Shown here: positions 54,879 to 63,886 of the stretch, in pieces
Layout of the letters: each line of letters begins with the position of its first letter
Position numbering within the stretch: the first letter of the stretch is position 1
Assembly (NCBI GenBank): GCA_963699535.1
Contig: CAVOUJ010000030.1
Location: 1-64,000, forward strand
Length of the DNA: 64,000 nt
Direction: 5' to 3'
From: VBDM01 sp963699535
GTDB taxonomy: Bacteria; Pseudomonadota; Gammaproteobacteria; Burkholderiales; SG8-39
Position numbers and translations under genes: made by a program
Notes under the pieces: generated by a model
Database searches by the model: none
Told to the model about the DNA's origin: nothing
What the model saw: only the letters and a program-made list of their open reading frames with translations

Positions 54879-56618
54879 ATGAAACTTTGGGCAAGTGTGC
54901 TGCTGTGCGCCGCGTTGACCGGCTGCATAACCATCATCGATGCCCTGTATATGCCGAAGGAAGGTATACGCCCGGCAGAATACACAGTGAGAGTGGAGCG
55001 CGATGTTGCGATGATGACGCGTGACGGCGTCACCCTTGTCTCAGACGTGCATCATCCCGTTACTGACGAACGCGTGCCGACCATCCTCGTACGCATTCCT
55101 TTCTCGAACACGACGGGCAACCGTTTACGAGCGGATGCGGTCGCCCGCTTTTGGGCGAGTCGTGGCTACCGGGCAGTAATCCAGGGCACGCGTGGACGTT
55201 ACAAATCCTCAGGCAATCACTATCCGCTTCTTAGTGAGCGTGACGATGGGATCGACACTTTACAGTGGCTCGCCAGGCAACCCTGGTTCGATGGGCGTTT
55301 GGGGATGTGGGGCGGCTCAGGCTTTGGGCATACACAGTGGGTGCTCGCCGATCAAGTCGATCCGGGACCGAAAGCGCTTGCGATCCAAATCGCCAGCACG
55401 AATTTCTACGAAATGTTCTATCCCGGCGGCGCGTTCTCCTTGGAAAGCGCGCTGTTTTGGGCGGTGCGCAGCCGTGGAGCAATTGATGAAGATCCGGTGC
55501 TAAAGGACCTCGAAAAAGGCTATGCCGGTTTTCCGTTGGTCGAAGCCGACGACCGCGCAGCAGGCGATGTTCCTTTCTTCAACGACTGGGCGACGCACAA
55601 CACTGCGGATTCATATTGGCGTGCCATTGACGGAAACGAGCGCGCCCGCAATCTCAAGGCGCCTGTTCTGCTCATGGCCGGCTGGTACGATCCGTTTCTA
55701 CCGACACAGCTGCGGGACTTCATGACCATCCGCGCATCGGCCGATCCACATGTCGCGACCGAGACCCGGTTGGTGATCGGGCCGTGGTCGCATGCAGATA
55801 CCGTGGCGCTGCCGGGCGGCCCCCCTCCGCGCGACTATCGTCAATCCGTTCTAGCGCCAAGTATCGCCTGGTTCGACCGGCACCTTCGCGGAGTCGCTTC
55901 GCAGAAGCGCGAAGCGCGCGTGACGATCTACGTGATGGGGGACAACGCATGGCGCGAAGAGCGGGAGTGGCCGTTGGCGCGAGCGCGCGTAACCCCTTTC
56001 TATTTGCGCAGCAACGGGAACGCCGCAATAGACAAGAGCGATGGACGCTTGTCGCCAACCCCGCCGTCGACGGGGCAGGGGGGTGACAGGTACGAATACG
56101 ACCCACGCCGACCGGTTCCGTCCCGGGGCGGCGCGATGCTCGGGCCGCGCGCTGGCATTGCGTCTCAGAATGAAATAGAGGCCAGAGACGATGTGCTGGT
56201 TTATACGTCCGATGAGCTCACCTCAGACACCGAAGTCACCGGTCCGGTACGCGCGGTGCTGTATGTGTCGACGTCCGCGAAGAGCACGGACTTCGTCGTG
56301 CGACTCGTAGATCTGCACCCGGACGGCAGCGCGTACAACGTCAGCGATGGAATTCTGCGGTGGCGCTACGGCGACGCTCACGATCAACCGAACAGAATCG
56401 AGATCGATCTGTGGCCCACCAGTATGGTATTCAAGACGGGACATCGAATCCGAATCGATGTGACGAGCAGCAGCTACCCCCGTTTTGACCGCAATCCGAA
56501 CACCGGACGGGATATCGCGACTGAAGTAGACCCGATCTCGGCAAGACAAACGATTCATCACAGAAGAGACGCCCCCTCGCACGTTTTGCTCCCCGTAGTT
56601 CCCAGATCATCAAACTGA
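54879..56618 (+). CDS. CocE/NonD (S15) family hydrolase, lipoprotein
   Basis: 579 residues. An N-terminal lipobox LTGC implies an envelope-anchored enzyme. The N-domain alpha/beta hydrolase has the nucleophile in GMWGGSGFGHTQW (usual form GxSYxG, here altered), Asp in AGWYDPF and His in IGPWSHAD. The C-terminal jelly-roll (TGPVRAVLYVSTSAKSTDFVVRLVD) is that of CocE and X-Pro dipeptidyl-peptidases. It hydrolyses an acyl ester or amide; substrate unknown. Codon use is visibly more AT-rich than in its neighbours, suggesting recent acquisition. Confidence 0.84.
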   Translation: MKLWASVLLCAALTGCITIIDALYMPKEGIRPAEYTVRVERDVAMMTRDGVTLVSDVHHPVTDERVPTILVRIPFSNTTGNRLRADAVARFWASRGYRAVIQGTRGRYKSSGNHYPLLSERDDGIDTLQWLARQPWFDGRLGMWGGSGFGHTQWVLADQVDPGPKALAIQIASTNFYEMFYPGGAFSLESALFWAVRSRGAIDEDPVLKDLEKGYAGFPLVEADDRAAGDVPFFNDWATHNTADSYWRAIDGNERARNLKAPVLLMAGWYDPFLPTQLRDFMTIRASADPHVATETRLVIGPWSHADTVALPGGPPPRDYRQSVLAPSIAWFDRHLRGVASQKREARVTIYVMGDNAWREEREWPLARARVTPFYLRSNGNAAIDKSDGRLSPTPPSTGQGGDRYEYDPRRPVPSRGGAMLGPRAGIASQNEIEARDDVLVYTSDELTSDTEVTGPVRAVLYVSTSAKSTDFVVRLVDLHPDGSAYNVSDGILRWRYGDAHDQPNRIEIDLWPTSMVFKTGHRIRIDVTSSSYPRFDRNPNTGRDIATEVDPISARQTIHHRRDAPSHVLLPVVPRSSN

Positions 56619-56714
56619 GCGACCCGATTCCCGGTTGCGCTTGACTTTCTGCTACGGGCAACCGCATGATGAATTTCGCTTCGATCAATCCGCTCGAAAA
56701 ACAGGGGAGGCGAC

Positions 56715-58187
56715 ATGATCGACCGCCGCGAGTTCCTGAAGATCGCCGGCTTGACGGCCACCTGGCCCAGCGCTGGCGCATGGGCCCAGCCCACCGGTGT
56801 CATCGTCAACGATCTGCACTCGAAGCTCAATCCGACGCGCGTCAATCGGATCGTGGAGCCGGACTCGCTCGATGCCGCGCGCGCCGCGATCGTCGCCGCG
56901 AAGCGTGAGCACCGCGCGGTGTGCATCGCGGGCGGCCGCCATGCGATGGGCGCCCAGGCCTTCGCCACCGACGGCGTGCTCGTCGATATCCGCAAGCTCA
57001 ATCGCGTGCTCGCTTTCGACATGGATCGCGGGCTGATCGAAGTCGAGTCGGGTATGCAATGGCCGAAGCTTCTCGAGGAGCTCACTTCGGCGCAGCGCGC
57101 TCGCGCGAGGCAATGGGGCTTCGCACAGAAGCAGACCGGCGCCGACCGCCTAACCATGGGCGGCTGCCTGTCGGCAAACGTGCACGGTCGCGGGCTCACG
57201 CTTCCGCCCTTCGTGGGCGACGTCGAGTCGTTCAAGCTGATCGACGCGCGGGGCGATCTCAAGAACTGCAGCCGCATCGAAAACCCGGAGTTGTTCCGCC
57301 TCGCGATCGGGGGCTACGGCCTCTTCGGCTTCATCTACTCGGTAACGCTGCGCCTCGTGCCGCGGCGCAAGCTCGAGCGTGTGGTCGAGGTGCGCGACAT
57401 CGAGGGAGTGCCCGCGGCCTTCGCCGGGCGCATCCGGGACGGGTTCCTCTACGGAGATTTCCAGTACTCGATCGACGACAAGTCGGACGGCTTTCTTCGC
57501 CGCGGCGTCTTTTCCTGCTACAAGCCGGTGGCAGACTCGACACCAATTCCGGGGGCGCAGAAGGAACTTGCCGATCGCGACTGGACCGACTTGCTCTACC
57601 TCGCGCACGCCGACAAGGCGGGGGCCTTCGATCGCTACGCAGGGTATTACCTCACCACGAACGGCCAGGTGTACTGGTCGGACGAACACCAGATGAGCAT
57701 CTATCCCGACCATTACCACCGCGAGCTCGACCGCAGGCTCAAGGCGAAGACCCGGGCGACCGAAGCGATCACGGAAATCTACTGCGAGCGCGACGCGCTC
57801 GAGCGCTTCATGGCGGACGTTCGGGATGACGCGCGCCGCAACAAGACCGAGATTATCTACGGTACCGTTCGGTTGATCGAACAAGACAAGGAAAGCTTCC
57901 TCGCGTGGGCGAAGAAGCCTTACGCTTGCGTGATCTTCAACCTGCACGTGGTGCACACGCCCGAAGGCGTCCGCCTCGCCGCCAACGCGTTTCGCCGCCT
58001 CATCGACACCGGCATCAAGTACGGGGGGAGCTACTTCCCGACTTACCACAAGTACGCGACGCGAAAGCAGGTGGAAACCTGCTACCCGCAGTTCGCCGAT
58101 TTTCTCAAGCTCAAGCGCAAACACGATCCCGCGGAAGTCTTCCAGAGCGACTGGTACCGCCACTACCGCAAGATGTTCTCGAGCTGA
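56715..58187 (+). CDS. FAD-linked oxidoreductase (PCMH/VAO type) with Tat-like leader
   Basis: 490 residues. The leader MIDRREFLKIAGL fits a twin-arginine signal. The FAD-binding PCMH domain shows CIAGGRHAMGAQAFATDGV and TMGGCLSANVHGRGLTLPP with a His that could carry covalent FAD, as in VAO-family oxidases. The C-terminal half (WYRHYRKMFSS end) is the substrate domain. Likely periplasmic oxidation of an alcohol, lactone or sugar. Followed by two coupled membrane proteins. Intact. Confidence 0.82.
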   Translation: MIDRREFLKIAGLTATWPSAGAWAQPTGVIVNDLHSKLNPTRVNRIVEPDSLDAARAAIVAAKREHRAVCIAGGRHAMGAQAFATDGVLVDIRKLNRVLAFDMDRGLIEVESGMQWPKLLEELTSAQRARARQWGFAQKQTGADRLTMGGCLSANVHGRGLTLPPFVGDVESFKLIDARGDLKNCSRIENPELFRLAIGGYGLFGFIYSVTLRLVPRRKLERVVEVRDIEGVPAAFAGRIRDGFLYGDFQYSIDDKSDGFLRRGVFSCYKPVADSTPIPGAQKELADRDWTDLLYLAHADKAGAFDRYAGYYLTTNGQVYWSDEHQMSIYPDHYHRELDRRLKAKTRATEAITEIYCERDALERFMADVRDDARRNKTEIIYGTVRLIEQDKESFLAWAKKPYACVIFNLHVVHTPEGVRLAANAFRRLIDTGIKYGGSYFPTYHKYATRKQVETCYPQFADFLKLKRKHDPAEVFQSDWYRHYRKMFSS

Positions 58188-58188
58188 G

Positions 58189-58638
58189 ATGCGGTTCGGG
58201 CTCGACCCGCCGCGCCGGCTCGCGCCGGTTCTGTGGGCGCTGCTCGGTCTGTTCGTGCTTCGCGTTACCGGGCAGGCGCTCGTCGCGTTTTTTTCCGTCG
58301 ACTTTCTGCCCCCGATGCAGGAGTGGTATTCGGGTTTGCTCTCCTACGAGTATCTTCTGCCGTCACAAATCGCCATCATTGCCGTCATGATAAAGGTCTG
58401 CGTAGACTTCACGCGCGGAGCGGGGTTCTTCGTTACGCCGCGCCGTTTCTTCGCGGTCCCATGGCTGTACTTCGGTTGCCTCTACCTTGCGGTGATGATC
58501 GCGCGTTATCCGATCCAGATGGTCCTGCACCCGGAGTCGCGCTGGTTCGGCGGCACCATCCCCATCTTCTTTCACTGGGTGCTGGCCGCTTTCGTCATCG
58601 CGGTCGGTCTGCACCACCGCATTAGGCTCAAGTCGTGA
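58189..58638 (+). CDS. Small integral membrane protein
   Basis: 149 residues with four predicted transmembrane helices and conserved-looking polar residues between them (RYPIQMVLHPESRWFGG). It starts one base after the oxidoreductase stop and its own stop overlaps the next start. Not recognised as a named family; its tight linkage suggests it anchors, or passes electrons from, the flavoenzyme. Confidence 0.65.
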   Translation: MRFGLDPPRRLAPVLWALLGLFVLRVTGQALVAFFSVDFLPPMQEWYSGLLSYEYLLPSQIAIIAVMIKVCVDFTRGAGFFVTPRRFFAVPWLYFGCLYLAVMIARYPIQMVLHPESRWFGGTIPIFFHWVLAAFVIAVGLHHRIRLKS

Positions 58639-59258
58639 GGATCGCGGAGCCGTCAACCCTGCTCACCGATTACACCCTGGCGGGCGTGACCGGATGGCTC
58701 GCGTGGTCGCTGTACGGCGCACGCGAAAGCCACCGGGCCCGCTCCTTCTGGGCGCTCGCGTTTGCCGCGCTTGCCCTCGCCGCGGCGCTGGGGGGCACCT
58801 GGCACGGGTTCGCCCCGGCCTTCTCGGACATCGCCGTGCTCCTCGTCTGGAAAGCGACAGTGTTTTCCGTGGGAGTCGCGAGCTTCGGCATACTTGCCGC
58901 ATCCGCGTTCGCGACCATCGCGGGCGGAGCGAGGAAATCGCTGCTCGGGTTCGCTGCGGCGATGCTCGTGGCCTATTCGGTCTGGATGGTCTGGCACAGC
59001 GACTACATCTACGTGATCGCGGACACGGTCACCGCGTTCATCCTGGTCGCCGTGCTGCATCTCCGGGTCGTCGCCGGCGACCGCCCTTCGCGCTGGATCC
59101 TCGCCGGGGTCGGCGTCTCCGTTCTGGCGGGCGCCGTCCAGGCAAGCGGTTTCGCGCTGCACCGCCACTTCAATCACAACGATCTGTACCACGTGATCCA
59201 GATCGCGGCGATGGTCCTGTTCTACGTTGGGGCCAAACGGTTGTGCGACCGGAGCTGA
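58635..59258 (+). CDS. Seven-helix membrane protein, DUF6962/CREST-like
   Basis: 207 residues, about seven transmembrane helices. Conserved His and polar residues inside helices (GGTWHGF, MVWHSDYIY, HFNHNDLYHVIQ) resemble the metal-binding pattern of the CREST hydrolase superfamily that includes ceramidases and hemolysin III. GTG start overlaps the preceding stop. An enzymatic role in lipid hydrolysis is possible but speculative. Confidence 0.6.
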   Translation: MRIAEPSTLLTDYTLAGVTGWLAWSLYGARESHRARSFWALAFAALALAAALGGTWHGFAPAFSDIAVLLVWKATVFSVGVASFGILAASAFATIAGGARKSLLGFAAAMLVAYSVWMVWHSDYIYVIADTVTAFILVAVLHLRVVAGDRPSRWILAGVGVSVLAGAVQASGFALHRHFNHNDLYHVIQIAAMVLFYVGAKRLCDRS

Positions 59259-59286
59259 AATTGCCGCGCCCGGCAATCGCAAAAGT

Positions 59287-59772
59287 CTAGGCGCGCAACT
59301 TTTCCACCTCTTGGTCCGCGCACGCAGCCAGCAGCGCGGCGACCGGTCCCTTTCCAAGGACGATGGCATCCGGGGCGATTTCCGCGAGCGGCGCCAGCAC
59401 GAAAGCCCGTTCGTGCATTCGAGGATGAGGAACGGTGAGCCCTGGCTCGGCGATGACCTGATCCCCATAGAGCAGCAAGTCCAGGTCGAGGGTGCGCGGG
59501 GCATTCAGGAAGGTTCGCGCACGTCCGAATCGCAGTTCGATCGCCAGCATCTCCTCGAGCAGCGCCTTCGCGCCGAGCCCGGTGTCGATTTCGGCGACGG
59601 CATTTACGAAGTCGGGTTGATTTGCATAGTCGACGGGCGCGCTGCGGTACAGCGAGGATGCGCGGACGAGGCGCGTCTTGGGAAGTTTTCCGAGCGCAGC
59701 GATGGCGGTGCGCACCTGGGTTTCCGGCTCGCCGAGGTTCGCTCCCAATCCGATAAATGCCGTGACTGCCAT
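59287..59772 (-). CDS. folK: 2-amino-4-hydroxy-6-hydroxymethyldihydropteridine pyrophosphokinase FolK
   Basis: 161 residues. Starts MAVTAFIGLGANLG; the HPPK signature RTLDLDLLLYGD and VPHPRMHERAFVLAPLAEI are complete. It pyrophosphorylates the pterin in folate synthesis. It begins one base after the ketosynthase-like gene stop and is thus the last cistron of the ACP/ketosynthase/ABC operon, an unusual setting; its common neighbour, the deoxynucleoside kinase, is elsewhere in the window. Confidence 0.94.
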   Translation of the reverse strand: MAVTAFIGLGANLGEPETQVRTAIAALGKLPKTRLVRASSLYRSAPVDYANQPDFVNAVAEIDTGLGAKALLEEMLAIELRFGRARTFLNAPRTLDLDLLLYGDQVIAEPGLTVPHPRMHERAFVLAPLAEIAPDAIVLGKGPVAALLAACADQEVEKLRA

Positions 59773-59773
59773 T

Positions 59774-60421
59774 CTATTTCCCGCGCGTGAATCTCCACGC
59801 TTCGTCGCCGCCGCGCAGTAGAAGCGGAGCATCGGCGCGCCACGCGGCGACGCGCTCGATCCAGTCGGTCGCTGTCGCAGCCGCGGAGGAGTCCTTGTTG
59901 GGCGCCGGCTCCATGTGAATCGCTCCCGCGATCGGGTTCTTCCGCAGCACGCACCAGTCGCTTTGGTGCGGAACGTCGGGCGAGAGAGATTCTTCCACCC
60001 GACCCAGGAGGACCCGCTCGCACTCGGCGAGCCAGCTCTGCGCCGCCGTCAGGAGCAGGGACCAGTCCTCGTCTCCGAGATATACATGCGCCGAGCGCGT
60101 CACCGGATACGCTCGCTGCGCGAGCAGCGCTCCGGCGAGGTGCGGCTGCATGCCGATGAAAGTGAACGGCATCGCGGGCTCGCCGCGCAGCAGGCCCTCG
60201 TCGAGCACTGCGCGCATCGCGCGCTGGTCATCCAGCCTGGAAGACCAGAGGACGCCGAGCGGCCCGTCGCCGCCCGCGGCATCCAGGCAGGCTTGCGCGC
60301 CGAGCATGCAAAGCTGCGCGAAACTCCCGGTACGGCGCAGCTCGGCGCCAAAGCGCGTGCGCACTCGCGCGGGCAGCTCCGCAGGCGGCAGGCGCACCAT
60401 CGTCGGGGCGAGCAGGTACAC
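59774..60421 (-). CDS. Beta-ketoacyl-synthase-like protein (Ketoacyl-synt_2 type)
   Basis: 215 residues, starting GTG 60421 (VYLLAPTMVRL) or ATG 60400. The pattern AQLCMLGAQACLDAAGGDGPLGVLW and MPFTFIGMQPHLAGALLA resembles the short N-terminal ketosynthase-like domain found beside ketosynthases in aryl polyene-type clusters. No thiolase-type catalytic Cys is seen, so it is probably a non-catalytic partner. It lies two bases after the ketosynthase stop and one before folK. Confidence 0.55.
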   Translation of the reverse strand: MYLLAPTMVRLPPAELPARVRTRFGAELRRTGSFAQLCMLGAQACLDAAGGDGPLGVLWSSRLDDQRAMRAVLDEGLLRGEPAMPFTFIGMQPHLAGALLAQRAYPVTRSAHVYLGDEDWSLLLTAAQSWLAECERVLLGRVEESLSPDVPHQSDWCVLRKNPIAGAIHMEPAPNKDSSAAATATDWIERVAAWRADAPLLLRGGDEAWRFTRGK

Positions 60422-60423
60422 CG

Positions 60424-61507
60424 CTAGGTCCTTTCCAGGGCCAGGCTCATCACGTTGCCGCCGAATCCGGAAAGATTGAGGAGCACGCGGCTCACGCCTT
60501 TCGCGTCGCCGCCCGAGGGCGCGAGGCCGAGCTCCTCGTCGGGCGCGGCAAACCCCCAGGTCGCGGGAATCCGCCCGCGCTCGAGGCTCGCGAGGGTCAG
60601 CGCCAGTTCGGCCGGGCCGCTCGCGCCCAGCGTATGGCCGATCGCCCCCTTCAGCGAAAACGTCCGCGGTGGCGGAGCGAACAACTCCCGAATCGCACGA
60701 GCTTCGGCCAGATCGCCGGGCGGGCTGCCGCCGGCCTGCAGCTTGATCAGATCCACCGCGCGGCTCGTCCATTGCGCCTTGGCGAGAGCCGCGCGCATCG
60801 TACCCGCGATGATCTTGCCGTCCGGCGCCGGGACCGGAGAGGCTCGCCGCATCCACACCCGAGGCGAGCGCGGCGATGCGCCACGGCCCGGGCGCGGCGG
60901 AGACGAGCACCGCCGCAAGCGCCTCCCCCAGCACCAGCCCGTCGCGCGCACGGTCACAGGGACGCGCAGCCGTCGGTGAAAGCAGCCCGAGTCCCGCGAA
61001 GCCGGCGACCGTAAGGCGATTGGCCAATTCGACTCCGAGCACGAGTGCGTGACGAAACCTCTTCTCCTCGATGAGGCTCGCCGCGATATCGAGCGCGGAG
61101 AGGCCCGAGGTGCACCCCGTGTTAGCCACCATCGCTGGACCGCGCGCGCCAAACCACTGCCCGAGCATCCGCCCGAACTCGAGCGGCGGTACGAGCGCCG
61201 CCCAGCCGCCGCTGTCCCACGAGCCGACCGCATTGGAGGATGAGCCGACAATACAGGGGAGCGCCGCCCACTCCTCGGGAGCGAGCCTGGCCTCGCGGCG
61301 CAGGCTTTCCACCACCGCCCCTGCAATGGCCTCGGCGCGAGCCATCCAGCCGCCGCCGGAAACGGGGATCGGGAAATACGGCCAAGCGCCGCCGGCGGGG
61401 GTGTTTCGAGCCGGGGCGAGAGGTGCGCCCGACAGCCGGTCGGCCGCGGCGCCGAGATCGGGTCCGAGCGCGCTGGCGAGTGCGCAGGCGCGCACGAACA
61501 CCGTCAT
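60424..61507 (-). CDS. Beta-ketoacyl-ACP synthase family protein (frameshifted; altered catalytic His)
   Basis: About 360 residues. The acyl-accepting Cys is in VANTGCTSGLSALDIA and one catalytic His in KGAIGHTLGASGPAEL; the C-terminal FGGN motif is in LSGFGGNVMSLA. Where other ketosynthases have HGTGT, this one reads KLQAGGSPPGD, with Gln at the His position. One inserted G near 60838 shifts the frame upstream of that motif; the motif itself is read in a long open frame. Overlaps the ACP gene by four bases. Probably elongates or transfers an acyl chain on the neighbouring ACP. Confidence 0.78.
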
Positions 61508-61770
61508 GCGCGCTTCGCCAGCAGAAAGTCGGCGAGATTGCCGACGCAGGCGAGGATGCGCCGCGTTTCCTTGCTGTCGGTGAGGCGCACGCCGTAGCGC
61601 TTTTGCAGGGCCATCGACACCTGCAAGGCGTCCAGGGAATCGAGCGCGAGGCGCGTTCCGGTTCCGAAGATCGCTTCGTCCGGCGACAGGGCCGGACCGT
61701 CGAGCGATTTCTCGGTCGCCTCTAGGACGAGCGCGGTCAGTTCCGCGATCATGGCTTCGCGCGTGGTCAT
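61504..61770 (-). CDS. Acyl carrier protein
   Basis: 88 residues. The 4'-phosphopantetheine attachment Ser is in RLALDSLDALQVSMAL, at about residue 44, within the usual four-helix ACP length. ATGA overlaps join it to the ABC permease upstream and the ketosynthase downstream, marking it as the dedicated carrier of this operon and not the housekeeping AcpP. Confidence 0.88.
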   Translation of the reverse strand: MTTREAMIAELTALVLEATEKSLDGPALSPDEAIFGTGTRLALDSLDALQVSMALQKRYGVRLTDSKETRRILACVGNLADFLLAKRA

Positions 61771-62960
61771 GGGGCGGCGCTCAGGACGCGGCGGCGCTGG
61801 TGCACCCATAGCGCGGCCGAAAGCAGAACCAGGGCGAGCGCAAGGAGCTTCAGGCACGGGGAAGCGATGTCGGCCGCGCCGCCCTGGCGCAGCATGACTG
61901 CATGGAATCCGTCGAGAGCCCAGGCCATGGGCGAGAGGTCGGCGAGCGTCTGCATCCTCTCGGGCATGACGAAGCGCGGCACCATGATGCCGCCGATCGC
62001 CGCCGCGAGAATGTTGCCGACCCCGCCGATCACGGTCGCCTGCTCCAGCGTGCGCGCGCACACCGCAACCGCAAGGCCCCAGCCGATCGCAGCGAGGCTC
62101 GTGCAGGCCGCAACCGCGAGGAGAAGATCCCAGCGCGAGGGCAGCTCCAGCGCTTCTCCTCCGAACCAGGGCACGAGCGTCTTTCCCGCGGCGAGCATCA
62201 GCGCGGTCTGCAGGAGATTGATGACGAAGAACGGCCCGATCTTGCCGAGGAGCAGCATGGAAAACGGAACTTGCAGGCTCGCCAGCCGCGCGAGGGTGCC
62301 GTCGCGCCGCTCGACGATGAAGAGCGCCGAGATCGGCATGACCACGAAGAACATTCCGAAGATGAGCCACGCGGGGACATTCTGTTGCACCGAGGAGGGG
62401 CGACCGGTGCTGCCGACGACTTCCACGTCCACTTTCGCCGCTCGCTTCAGGTCGAAGGCGCTCGCATCGACGGGGATACCCGCTCGGCGCGTCGCCTCCT
62501 CCATGCGCAATCCCAACGCGACGCCGAGCAGGCGTTGCTGAAAGGCGACGAGCTGCGTCGGCGGCAGCGCGGGATCGGCGAGCAGCGCGAGCGCGGGAGG
62601 AGCGCTTTTTCCGTCGGGGAGCGCCGCGAGGGCGTTGCGGAATTCGCGCGGAACGATCACGACGAGCTTGTGTTTCGCGTGCCGCACGCTCGCGCGCGCG
62701 GCCGCTTGGTCCGCGGGAGCAGGCGTGGCGCGGAATCCGTCCCCCGCCAGACCGCGCACAAAGAGGGCCGCAAGTGCTTCGTCGCCCGAAACGACCGCGA
62801 AATCCGTCTGGCGGGTCACACCGCCCTCGAACACATCGCTCAGGGCGAGCGACATCACCACGATGAAGGCCGCCGGCATCAGGAACAGCACCGCCAGCCC
62901 GTGCACGTCGCGTGACAGCGCCAGCCATTCCTTTTCCCACAGGGCGAGGAGAGAGCGCAT
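61767..62960 (-). CDS. ABC-2 type transporter permease
   Basis: 397 residues. One N-terminal transmembrane helix (LAVLFLMPAAFIVVMSLAL), a large extracytoplasmic domain of about 150 residues, then five or six C-terminal helices, the layout of YhhJ/YbhS-like ABC-2 permeases. It pairs with the ATPase directly upstream; their genes overlap. Its position before an ACP and ketosynthase suggests export of the lipid or polyketide made by the operon. Confidence 0.87.
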   Translation of the reverse strand: MRSLLALWEKEWLALSRDVHGLAVLFLMPAAFIVVMSLALSDVFEGGVTRQTDFAVVSGDEALAALFVRGLAGDGFRATPAPADQAAARASVRHAKHKLVVIVPREFRNALAALPDGKSAPPALALLADPALPPTQLVAFQQRLLGVALGLRMEEATRRAGIPVDASAFDLKRAAKVDVEVVGSTGRPSSVQQNVPAWLIFGMFFVVMPISALFIVERRDGTLARLASLQVPFSMLLLGKIGPFFVINLLQTALMLAAGKTLVPWFGGEALELPSRWDLLLAVAACTSLAAIGWGLAVAVCARTLEQATVIGGVGNILAAAIGGIMVPRFVMPERMQTLADLSPMAWALDGFHAVMLRQGGAADIASPCLKLLALALVLLSAALWVHQRRRVLSAAP

Positions 62961-63886
62961 CAGTCGCGCAGCGAGCGTTGCGTGAGCTGCATGAACAGTT
63001 GCTCGAGGTTGCGCCGGCCGTAGTCGATCGAGAGCGGCTCGCAGCCGGCCGCGCTCGCCGCCTCGATCGCCTGCGCGACCTGCGCGCCCGGCACGCGCAG
63101 GCTGTAGCGCGCCACACCGTCCTCGCGCAGGGCGTAGCGGTCTTTCCAGTCGGCGGCGAGCGCTTCGGGAAGCGGCGATCGCAGCTGCAGGGTCAGCAGG
63201 CCGGAACCGTCCTGCAGCACCTCGGCGAGCGCGCCCGAGAGCAGCACGCGGCCGCGGTCGAGGATCGCGACGCGGTCGCAGATCGCTTCGACCTCTTCCA
63301 TGTAGTGGCTCGTATAGAGAATCGTCCGGCCTTCCCCCGCCAGGGACCGGATCGAGTCGAGCAGGAACGCGCGTGACTGCGGGTCCACGCCCACGGTCGG
63401 CTCGTCGAGCAGAAGGAACTCCGGCTCCCCGAGCAGGCCGATCGCGAGATTGAGCCTGCGCTTGAGGCCGCCCGACAGTTGCCCCGCGCGGCGCTTGAGC
63501 ACCGCTTCGATCCGCGCGAACGCGGTCACGGCCTCGATGCGTCCCTTGAGCCTGGCGCCCGCCAGGCCCTGGATGCCGCCGAAGAAGCGCAGGTTTTCCG
63601 CGCAGGTCAGCACCGGATAGAAGGCATGCTCCTGTGGAACGAGTCCGAGGCAGCGGGGGCGGGCGCGGCGCAGGACCTCGAGGCTCTCGCCGCCGGCGGC
63701 GATGCGCCCGCTCGCGCCGCGCAATTGTCCGGCGAGGATCGAGATCAGCGTGGTCTTGCCCGCGCCGTTCGGTCCGAGGAGGCCGAAAATTCCGCCCGCG
63801 GGGATGGAGAGTGTGACGGCATCGAGCGCCATGTCGCTCGCGCCCGGATAGCGGAACGACAGGCTCTCGACGTTCAGAGTGCCCAT
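62960..63886 (-). CDS. ABC transporter ATP-binding protein
   Basis: 308 residues. Walker A LLGPNGAGKTTL, signature LSGGLKRRLNLAIG, Walker B FLLLDEPTVGVD and the His switch YTSHYMEEVE are all intact. The roughly 80-residue C-terminal extension is usual for ABC-2 exporters. It overlaps the permease gene at its 3' end and the partial gene at its 5' end, so the whole set is one translationally coupled operon. Confidence 0.92.
   Translation of the reverse strand: MGTLNVESLSFRYPGASDMALDAVTLSIPAGGIFGLLGPNGAGKTTLISILAGQLRGASGRIAAGGESLEVLRRARPRCLGLVPQEHAFYPVLTCAENLRFFGGIQGLAGARLKGRIEAVTAFARIEAVLKRRAGQLSGGLKRRLNLAIGLLGEPEFLLLDEPTVGVDPQSRAFLLDSIRSLAGEGRTILYTSHYMEEVEAICDRVAILDRGRVLLSGALAEVLQDGSGLLTLQLRSPLPEALAADWKDRYALREDGVARYSLRVPGAQVAQAIEAASAAGCEPLSIDYGRRNLEQLFMQLTQRSLRD

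Noticed and set aside
59774..63886. A classical aryl polyene biosynthesis cluster
   Set aside because: Only the ACP, ketosynthases and an exporter are visible; dehydratases, ketoreductase, ammonia-lyase and MMPL exporter are not in the window, so the product class cannot be named.
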